A stretch of DNA of 6,373 nucleotides, from the NCBI GenBank assembly GCA_913062735.1, contig CAJXWI010000159.1, positions 1 to 6,373 of the forward strand, written 5' to 3'. This DNA is from an uncultured Arcobacter sp. GTDB taxonomy: Bacteria; Campylobacterota; Campylobacteria; Campylobacterales; Arcobacteraceae. Position numbers and translations under genes: made by a program. Below the pieces are notes generated by a model that was given only the letters and a program-made list of their open reading frames with translations, had not been told where the DNA came from and made no database searches. Positions 1 through 5,080 of the stretch are shown piece by piece; the stretch's first letter is position 1; the number at the start of each line of letters is the position of its first letter.

Positions 1-600
1 AGAAAAGAAATCAACTCAGTTGACGATTTAAAAGGTCTTAAGATGAGAATTCCTGGTTTTGCAGGTGAAATCATGGCTGAACTTGGGGTATTGGTTACAA
101 ATTTAGCGCCTGGTGAGTTATATACTGCACTTGAGAGAGGAACTATTGATGCTTTGGAGTGGGTTGGCCCTTCAATGGACATTAAAATGGGCTTTCATAA
201 AATCGCACCTTATTATTATACGGGTTGGCATGAACCAGGAGCTGAAACTCAGTATTTAGTTAATAAAAAATCTTTAAACAAATTACCAAAAGATTTACAA
301 GAAATTTTAATTGTTGCTATGAGAGCTTCTGCTTATGATATGTATATTGAAAACTACCATTTAAGTGGAATTGCTTTAGGCAAAATGCTAAAAGAATATC
401 CAAATATTAAAATTAAAGCCTTTCCACAAGAAGTTATGGCGGGAATGAAAAAAGCAAATGCTACTTTAAGAGAAGTAGTTGCAAAAAAATCTGTTTTATT
501 AAAAGAAGTACTTGATCATCAAGCAGCTTATTTAAGACAAGTAAGACCTTGGTCAGAAATGTCTGATTATTTATATTTAAGAGATAATCTTACAAAATAA
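1..600 (+). CDS. TRAP transporter solute-binding protein, DctP family (C-terminal 199 residues)
   Basis: This is the C-terminal part of a periplasmic solute-binding protein of a tripartite ATP-independent periplasmic (TRAP) transporter, which captures an organic acid for the DctQ/DctM membrane subunits. The reading frame is open from base 1, so the ATG at 43 is internal. Counting from the first codon, the family motif DLKGLKMRIPG spans residues 9-19; its Arg16 is the position that usually pairs with the substrate carboxylate. It is followed by GELYTALERGTIDALEW (38-54) and GWHEPG (75-80), then the conserved NK and LP..LQ segment. The EW and GWHEPG segments resemble the 2-oxoacid/monocarboxylate-binding branch (TakP-like), but the ligand cannot be fixed from this half. 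About 160 residues, including the signal peptide, are missing at the left edge. No dctQ or dctM follows, so any partners would lie upstream. The gene ends at TAA and runs directly into two hairpins. Confidence 0.93.
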   Translation, partial: RKEINSVDDLKGLKMRIPGFAGEIMAELGVLVTNLAPGELYTALERGTIDALEWVGPSMDIKMGFHKIAPYYYTGWHEPGAETQYLVNKKSLNKLPKDLQEILIVAMRASAYDMYIENYHLSGIALGKMLKEYPNIKIKAFPQEVMAGMKKANATLREVVAKKSVLLKEVLDHQAAYLRQVRPWSEMSDYLYLRDNLTK

Positions 601-619
601 TACAGATTTTCTGTGTTAT
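597..619 (+). other. Hairpin overlapping the TRAP gene stop codon
   Basis: Bases 597-606 pair with 610-619 as a 10-bp stem with one G-T wobble and a TTT loop. The stem begins inside the last codon and stop of the TRAP gene. No T-tract follows (agtaaatg), so it does not look like a terminator by itself. It may protect the mRNA 3' end or assist the second hairpin 4 bases downstream. The pairing is read directly from the sequence; the role is inferred. Confidence 0.45.
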
Positions 620-622
620 AGT

Positions 623-663
623 AAATGAAGAAATAAAGTAATTTTTATTTCTTTGTTTTATTC
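623..663 (+). terminator. Intrinsic terminator of the TRAP gene, between convergent genes
   Basis: Bases 623-637 pair with 644-658 around a 6-base loop (gtaatt). The inner 10 bp (AAGAAATAAA with TTTATTTCTT) are perfect, and the outer five contain two G-T wobbles. The right arm is T-rich and runs into TGTTTTATT, so the polarity fits termination of rightward (TRAP gene) transcription. The stem is AT-rich and weak by textbook standards, which is common in genomes of this composition. Its right end touches the stop codon of the convergent antitoxin gene at 658-660. On the minus strand the hairpin is followed by a poorer T-run (CATTTACTAT), so termination of the antitoxin mRNA here is possible but weaker. 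Confidence 0.6.
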
Positions 664-993
664 CCAAAAATCGTTTAGCTCTTTTTTTTCTTCTTTATTC
701 TCTTCTTGAGACAAGGCTTCAATGTCTTTCAGGGCTTTTTCTACTTTTTTATCTTCAAGTTCATCCCTGTCTTTTACTTTTTTACTTTTTTGATTTTCTT
801 TTAAAGAGATATACTCACTCATTATTTGTTCATATTTATTAAAATCAATTAAGATGAAACTAGGTTTCCCATCTCTTAAGATTACAGCCTTGTCTATTTC
901 GCCTTTTTGAACGCTATTAAAAACCTTTTTACTTTTTCTTACCAATTCAGTTGCAGAGATCATTTCTTTTGATGTGTATTGCAGATGATTCAT
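658..993 (-). CDS. Phd/YefM-family antitoxin-like protein, apparently orphan
   Basis: A 111-residue protein. Residues 11-60 match the Phd/YefM fold: an ISATELVRKSKKVFNSV DNA-binding start (12-28), then KAVILRDGKPSFILIDFNKYEQIM (35-58; the 'I..dGkp.avlv....Y' pattern of the family). Family members bind operator DNA with the N-terminal domain and neutralise a toxin with the C-terminal tail. Here the tail (about 63-111) is extremely rich in Lys and Glu, probably helical or disordered, and ends in DFWE. The ATG at 993 is supported by AGGAAG four bases upstream. No RelE, Doc or PIN toxin gene sits on either side: downstream is the convergent TRAP gene at zero distance, and upstream are 198 non-coding bases. 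It may therefore be a stand-alone regulator, an antitoxin acting in trans, or a remnant of a lost pair. Family assignment is fairly secure; function is open. Confidence 0.85.
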   Translation of the reverse strand: MNHLQYTSKEMISATELVRKSKKVFNSVQKGEIDKAVILRDGKPSFILIDFNKYEQIMSEYISLKENQKSKKVKDRDELEDKKVEKALKDIEALSQEENKEEKKELNDFWE

Positions 994-1007
994 TTTACTT
1001 CCTGTTT

Positions 1008-1025
1008 ATATTAATGTATTAATAT
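1008..1025 (-). promoter_or_regulatory. 18-bp palindrome, candidate autoregulatory operator of the antitoxin gene
   Basis: ATATTAAT-GT-ATTAATAT is a perfect inverted repeat with 8-bp arms and a 2-bp spacer. It lies between the candidate -10 box and the ribosome binding site of the Phd/YefM-like gene. Phd/YefM antitoxins typically repress their own promoter by binding short palindromes there, so this is the natural operator candidate. A second, shorter inverted repeat (GTATA-TT-TATAC, 1028-1039) covers the -10 box itself. In DNA this AT-rich, A/T palindromes arise by chance more often than usual, which limits confidence. Confidence 0.45.
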
Positions 1026-1032
1026 GTGTATA

Positions 1033-1061
1033 TTTATACTACTTTAAGTATTTTGACTTAA
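1033..1061 (-). promoter_or_regulatory. Candidate sigma-70 promoter of the antitoxin gene
   Basis: On the minus strand the -10 box TATAAA occupies 1038-1033. At a 17-bp spacing there is a weak -35 match, TTAAGT (1061-1056, 3 of 6 consensus bases). Campylobacterota promoters often lack a good -35, so this is acceptable. Transcription would start near 1026, giving a leader of about 33 bases that contains the 18-bp palindrome and the AGGAAG ribosome binding site. The gene upstream on this strand ends at 1192, and a hairpin lies between, so a separate promoter is expected. Confidence 0.4.
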
Positions 1062-1165
1062 TAACTCTTCTTTGAAGCTATTATTGATGCTTTCATTAAT
1101 AAATATTGTAGCTGAATTTTGTAAGTATGGAGTAAGTAAATACGTATTATTCTTTGTAAGATTAT

Positions 1166-1191
1166 GTATATAAGAATTTCTTCTTATATAC
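1166..1191. terminator. 11-bp inverted repeat at the 3' end of the PhoH operon; possible bidirectional terminator
   Basis: GTATATAAGAA (1166-1176) and TTCTTATATAC (1181-1191) form a perfect 11-bp stem with a 4-base loop. It touches the stop codon of the PhoH gene (1192-1194). In the minus-strand transcript, which includes the operon, the loop is GAAA, a stable GNRA tetraloop, but the bases after the stem (ATAATCTTAC) are only weakly U-rich. On the plus strand the stem is followed by TTATTTTTTTG, a strong T-tract lying in the last PhoH codons. By polarity it is the better terminator for rightward transcripts, although the only annotated gene needing it is on the minus strand. Confidence 0.5.
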
Positions 1192-2595
1192 TTATTTTTT
1201 TGTGAAAATACTTTCTGCCCACTCTGTAATTGGACCTCTTAGTACTTTTTTTAGTTTTATTGCAAAAATATTAACCAAAGAAGATTCTATTTTTGTAGAT
1301 TTTAATAAGGTTGTCAAAGCATTTGTATGCTTGTTTACGAAGAAGTTATCAATTTGTTTATTTGATCCTAGTACTACAACTTTACAAGAGCTATCAATTC
1401 TTGATAAAACCATTTGCATGGTTTTATTAGACATATTTTGAGCTTCATCAATGATTACAAAAGCATTTGATAAGGTTCTTCCTCTCATTTCTCCTACCCA
1501 CATTGTTTCTATTGAGTAGTTTTGAATTAAGAGTTCAACTCTTTCTTGTACTTCTTTATCTTCTAAGTCTTCAAAAGGCACTTTTTTATTGTTTTTTCTT
1601 TTTTTGTGTTCACTTCTAATCATGTAATCAAGAGAATCCATTAAAGGGTGATTGTAAATGGCAAATTTTTCTTCTAAACCAGGTAAATAACCTACATCTT
1701 CACCTTTATCCAAAGATTCAATGGAATTTCGTATATAAATTACTTTTTGTTTGTTTTTTTGTTTTATTAATTTTAAGGCACCTGAGAGAGCCAATAATGT
1801 TTTTCCTGAACCAGCCTTAGCTTCTACTATTAACACATTGTAGTGATGGCTTAAAATGGCATTACAGAAGAGTAATTGTTCAGTATTTAAAGGAGTTACA
1901 ATTTGATTTCTTACTTCTTCTTCATTGAGAACTTGAATTTTTTTATTTTGTATAGTTGCTAGAATTATTTGATCAGAATCTTTTACTTTAAAGCAGTAAG
2001 AGAAATTAAATATTTCATATTCTTTATCAAATTCTTCAATATTTTTATTGTCCAAATATTCAATGTCATTAAAATTTATTTCTATTTGTTTCACAAATTC
2101 ATAAGAAAACTTTTCGCTGCTTGTTCCAAGGAGTGAGTCTACTTTTATATCAAGCGATAAAGCTCTTGTTCTAGCCATAATATCTAAAGATAAGAATTTG
2201 ATTTCTTTCTTATAAAAAGTATTAGAAAAAGTTGCAATTTCAAGTATTTTTCTATCATTAATTATATTTAAAGAAGTATTCTTAGAATCAAGTTCATAAC
2301 GTTCTTTAGATATCACATCAATTGTAGCTATATTTAAATCGCTTATTTCTAAACGAATAATTTTGTAGCCTTCAATACTTTGAGATTTTAAGACTTTTGC
2401 ATTTTCGAGTATTCTTGCAAATTCTCTGGCCTGGTAATTAATTTCATCAAAACCAGATTTTTTACTGTCTATTTCATCTAAAACTGTTTCTGGTAGAATA
2501 ATAAGATTTCTATTTTCATCCGATATTTTATAAATATTTTTTGCATCTTCTAATAATATATTTGTATCTAAAACATAATATTTCTCAAAGTTCAT
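1192..2595 (-). CDS. phoH: PIN domain-PhoH ATPase fusion protein (PhoH2/YlaK type)
   Basis: A 467-residue cytoplasmic protein joining an N-terminal PIN nuclease domain to a C-terminal PhoH P-loop ATPase. In the PIN part (about 5-150) the expected acidic residues are visible: D10 in YVLDTN, E36/D40 in LPETVLDEID, D114 in NDRKILEIA and D138 in LSLDIMARTRAL. In the PhoH part (about 235-455) Walker A is AKAGSGKT (259-266, K265) and Walker B is FVIIDEAQN (379-387, D383/E384), followed by GSNKQID (410-416). Most PhoH proteins have Asp where S411 stands. Studied PIN-PhoH proteins are ATP-dependent RNA helicases/nucleases; RNA processing is inferred here. The start is backed by AAGGAT four bases before the ATG and by an 11-base overlap with the end of the upstream membrane-protein gene. 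It is the last gene of the operon. Confidence 0.93.
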   Translation of the reverse strand: MNFEKYYVLDTNILLEDAKNIYKISDENRNLIILPETVLDEIDSKKSGFDEINYQAREFARILENAKVLKSQSIEGYKIIRLEISDLNIATIDVISKERYELDSKNTSLNIINDRKILEIATFSNTFYKKEIKFLSLDIMARTRALSLDIKVDSLLGTSSEKFSYEFVKQIEINFNDIEYLDNKNIEEFDKEYEIFNFSYCFKVKDSDQIILATIQNKKIQVLNEEEVRNQIVTPLNTEQLLFCNAILSHHYNVLIVEAKAGSGKTLLALSGALKLIKQKNKQKVIYIRNSIESLDKGEDVGYLPGLEEKFAIYNHPLMDSLDYMIRSEHKKRKNNKKVPFEDLEDKEVQERVELLIQNYSIETMWVGEMRGRTLSNAFVIIDEAQNMSNKTMQMVLSRIDSSCKVVVLGSNKQIDNFFVNKHTNALTTLLKSTKIESSLVNIFAIKLKKVLRGPITEWAESIFTKK

Positions 2596-3103
2596 TCTTA
2601 TCCTTTTTTGTCATAATTTTATATATTGTAAAAATAAAAAGCAGTAGTATAAAGCTTGTAAATAGTATTGAAACACTTTTAACAATAACATAAGTAACTA
2701 TTAAAATAGCTAGGGCAGTAGGGAGTTCATTATAGGCTCTAAAGAATTTTGAGCTTTTTTTACAGCTATTGTTTTTTAATTGTTTTCTGTAATAATTTAA
2801 TGAAAGTGAATAAAGAATCATCAAGAATACTGTGATTAATTTTGCATACAACCATGCGCCTGCATTAAATAGCTCTGGGTTTAAAAAAAGCATTGTGCAG
2901 CCTGAAATAATTGCTGCATACATGGCTGGATTTCCAATATAGGCATAAAGTTTGTATTCTTGTATTTTAACTATACTTACAAATTCTTCACTCTTATTAT
3001 TTTCTACATGATATACAAATAATCTTGGTAAATAAAACAGCATTGACATCCAAGACATAAAAGCAACAATGTGAAAACTTAATACCCATGTGTAATATTC
3101 CAT
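2585..3103 (-). CDS. hemJ: HemJ-like membrane protein (UPF0093 family; protoporphyrinogen IX oxidase), divergent
   Basis: A 172-residue integral membrane protein. The N-terminus carries the HemJ signature: H11 in the first helix, W18, and LFYLPRLFVYH (22-32). Further family marks are KLYAYIGNPAM (51-61), W84 and K88 in AWLYAKL, and FFRAYNELPT (120-129). HemJ oxidises protoporphyrinogen IX to protoporphyrin IX in haem synthesis; H11 and K88 correspond to conserved positions implicated in haem binding or activity. Two usual family positions appear changed: WLH is WLY (Y86), and the YH after the third helix is YS (98-99). Hydrophobic segments lie at about 5-29, 54-75, 84-105, 124-143 and 147-164; the last is extra compared with four-helix members of about 140-150 residues. 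GAGGAT precedes the ATG, which follows the rarA stop with no gap. A sister membrane protein with another job cannot be excluded. Confidence 0.8.
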   Translation of the reverse strand: MEYYTWVLSFHIVAFMSWMSMLFYLPRLFVYHVENNKSEEFVSIVKIQEYKLYAYIGNPAMYAAIISGCTMLFLNPELFNAGAWLYAKLITVFLMILYSLSLNYYRKQLKNNSCKKSSKFFRAYNELPTALAILIVTYVIVKSVSILFTSFILLLFIFTIYKIMTKKDKNEL

Positions 3104-4288
3104 TTAATCCTCGTTCTTGATTTTTTTAAGCCAATCGTTTAGTGTTTTCTCAAAACCTATATTTTTGCTCTTATATAATTCTATCGTTTTTTCTAAGTAT
3201 TCTTGTTTAACATATCCCCCAAAATCGTGTGGATATTTATATCCTAGGTGCAAAGAATCTAAGTGAGTAGGGATGTTTAAAATATTTCCGTTTTTAACTT
3301 CTTCAAGCGCTTTATTTATTCCTAAATAAGATGAATTTGATTTAGGACACGAAGCTAAGTATATAGCACATTGTCCTAAAATAATTCTAGACTCAGGGTA
3401 GCCTATTTTATTCACACTTAACATAGTACTAACCGCTAAATTTAAAGCATTTGGATTTGCATTTCCAATATCTTCACTGGCAAAAATCACCAAACGTCGT
3501 ACTATAAAATCAACCGATTCCCCACCCTCAATTAAACGGGCTAAATAATATAAAGACGCATCAACATCAGAGCCTCGTAAGGATTTAATCATAGCAGATG
3601 CCAAATCATAATGTGAGTTTGAGCTTGATACTCCATCTCCTATTACATTTTGTCTTAATTCTTTTAGAATTTCTAAAGTAATATTTTCATCTACTTTATA
3701 AGCAAAATCAATTAAATTAAGCATAGCTCTTGCATCACCTGAGGAGGTATTAATTAGATACTCTTTTTCTTCTTCTTTTAGGGTGCAATCTAGCTCTTTT
3801 TGTGCATAGGCAAGTATTTGTTCTAATTCTTCTTTGTTTAGGGCTAGAAACTCAAATAAGAACGATCGTGAGCGTATTGCTGATGTTAAAGTAAAAAATG
3901 GATTCTCAGTAGATGCACCTATAATAATCGCAGAATAATTTTCCATTACAGGTAATAATACTTCTTGTTGTACTTTGTTCAAGCGATGAACTTCATCAAT
4001 AAAAATAAGTGGTTTTATTAAAGAGTTTTTATAGCGATCAAAGACTTTTCTTAAATCATCTATTTTAAGTCCTGTAGCATTAAAGTAATAATAGTCTGTG
4101 TCAATTTCTTTTGCAATGATTTTGGCTAGAGTGGTTTTACCAGTTCCTGGTTTTCCATGAAAGAAAAGATGAGGAATTTCTTTTTTTTTAATTAGTTTGT
4201 ATAAAACTTTTGTGGGGGATATGATATGACTTTGACCAACAAAAGTTTCTAAGCTTGTTGGTCTAAGTATATTGGCTAGTTTATTCAT
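3104..4288 (-). CDS. rarA: Replication-associated recombination protein A (RarA/MgsA, AAA+ ATPase)
   Basis: A 394-residue AAA+ ATPase of the clamp-loader clade, relative of E. coli RarA and eukaryotic Mgs1/WRNIP1, acting on DNA at stalled replication forks. Motifs in order: an N-terminal LRPTSLETFVGQSHI (8-22), Walker A GKPGTGKT (45-52, K51), Walker B LIFIDEVHR (94-102, D98/E99), sensor 1 GASTENP (124-130), the arginine-finger region AIRSRS (137-142), and sensor 2 GDARAML (184-190, R187). The C-terminal MgsA tetramerisation region is recognisable from SAMIKSLRGSDVDASLYYLA (231-250) through ASEDIGNANPNAL to LGYKYPHDFGGYV (348-360). The length is somewhat below the ~420-450 residues of many homologues but no domain is missing. 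The ATG lies inside the end of rluB (8-base overlap), and no good Shine-Dalgarno is seen, so translation probably depends on ribosomes finishing rluB. Confidence 0.96.
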   Translation of the reverse strand: MNKLANILRPTSLETFVGQSHIISPTKVLYKLIKKKEIPHLFFHGKPGTGKTTLAKIIAKEIDTDYYYFNATGLKIDDLRKVFDRYKNSLIKPLIFIDEVHRLNKVQQEVLLPVMENYSAIIIGASTENPFFTLTSAIRSRSFLFEFLALNKEELEQILAYAQKELDCTLKEEEKEYLINTSSGDARAMLNLIDFAYKVDENITLEILKELRQNVIGDGVSSSNSHYDLASAMIKSLRGSDVDASLYYLARLIEGGESVDFIVRRLVIFASEDIGNANPNALNLAVSTMLSVNKIGYPESRIILGQCAIYLASCPKSNSSYLGINKALEEVKNGNILNIPTHLDSLHLGYKYPHDFGGYVKQEYLEKTIELYKSKNIGFEKTLNDWLKKIKNED

Positions 4289-5069
4289 TATCTTTTAAAT
4301 AAGATCTTAAATTTTTGTACTCGTCTTTAGATAAAAATCTGCTTTTTCCAGTAGGTAAATTGTTTAAAGATACTCCACCATAATCAACACGTTTTAAATC
4401 CATTATCTCTAAAGAAAAGTGTGCAAAGAATCTTCTTAATTCTCTGTTTTTACCTTCAGTAATAATTACTTTTAATTTTGAGAACTTATCTCCATTGGTT
4501 AATATTTGATAAGCAGCAAAAGGTTTGAAATTCATAGAAACAATCTTTGAATGGGCATGACCACCAATTTTTGCATCTTCTAATTCTAGACCTTCTTGCA
4601 TTGCCATTTCAAGAGTTTTAGAAATGGGACCATCTACTTTAATTTTATAGGTTCTCTCTAGTGGTGAATGCATTAATCCATTTACAATATCAATTGAATC
4701 AGATAATAAAAGAACACCTTCTGAAGAATAATCCAATCTTCCAACAGGTCTGAAGTGTAAATATTTTTTCCCTAAAGTATCATAAATAATTCTTCTTCCT
4801 CTTGGATCGTTCTTTGTAACTAATTCACCTTTTGGTTTATTATAAACAATCACTGTATAGGTTTTACCATCATCAAGTTTGATAACTTTGTCATCTATCA
4901 TTACCAAGTCATTTCTTGGATCTACTTGTGTTGCTAAATTATCTACGACTTTTTTATTTATTTTAACACGACCTTCTGCTATTACTTTATCTGCTTCTCG
5001 TCTTGAGAATTTTGAATTATGTGAGATGAATTTATTCAGTCTTGTTAAATCGTTTTTATTGTTTTCCAT
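4281..5069 (-). CDS. rluB: 23S rRNA pseudouridine synthase, RsuA/RluB/E/F family
   Basis: A 262-residue RNA-modifying enzyme that isomerises a uridine in ribosomal RNA to pseudouridine. An S4 RNA-binding domain occupies about residues 9-56 (LNKFISHNSKFSRREADKVI, then GRVKINKK). The catalytic domain follows: NKPKG (77-81), the catalytic loop GRLDYSSEG (110-118) with the nucleophile Asp113, YKIKV (141-145), and the C-terminal EGKNRELRRFFAHF (205-218), the family's EGRNREVRR signature. By analogy with E. coli RluB the target would be U2605 in 23S rRNA, but RsuA (16S), RluE and RluF share these motifs, so the exact target is inferred. There is no C-terminal Lys/Arg-rich extension as in E. coli RluB. 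The start is supported by AGGA six bases upstream. It lies between kdsD (8-base gap) and rarA (8-base overlap). Confidence 0.92.
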   Translation of the reverse strand: MENNKNDLTRLNKFISHNSKFSRREADKVIAEGRVKINKKVVDNLATQVDPRNDLVMIDDKVIKLDDGKTYTVIVYNKPKGELVTKNDPRGRRIIYDTLGKKYLHFRPVGRLDYSSEGVLLLSDSIDIVNGLMHSPLERTYKIKVDGPISKTLEMAMQEGLELEDAKIGGHAHSKIVSMNFKPFAAYQILTNGDKFSKLKVIITEGKNRELRRFFAHFSLEIMDLKRVDYGGVSLNNLPTGKSRFLSKDEYKNLRSYLKDNE

Positions 5070-5075
5070 ATTATT

Positions 5076-5080
5076 TCCTA
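5076..5080 (-). promoter_or_regulatory. Ribosome binding site of rluB fused to the kdsD stop codon
   Basis: On the minus strand TAGGA reads as both the kdsD stop codon (TAG, 5080-5078) and the rluB Shine-Dalgarno (AGGA, 5079-5076), six bases before the rluB ATG (5069-5067). A ribosome terminating on kdsD would cover the site, so translation of the two genes is probably coupled. It also fixes the rluB start. Confidence 0.65.

Noticed and set aside
43..600. Taking the ATG at 43 as the start of a complete 185-residue protein
   Set aside because: The frame is open back to base 1, and the upstream codons encode the conserved DLKGLK segment of DctP proteins, so the gene is truncated by the window edge.
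1139..1148. AATACGTATT, a 10-bp palindrome in the intergenic region
   Set aside because: It is short, AT-rich and not placed relative to any promoter element, so chance is the likelier explanation.
994..1191. A small toxin gene paired with the antitoxin
   Set aside because: Both strands were read; stops are frequent and no frame of useful length with a ribosome binding site was found.
1202..1441. 79-codon open frame on the plus strand inside phoH
   Set aside because: It is antisense to the conserved PhoH ATPase domain and resembles no family; it reflects the AT-rich codon pattern of the real gene.
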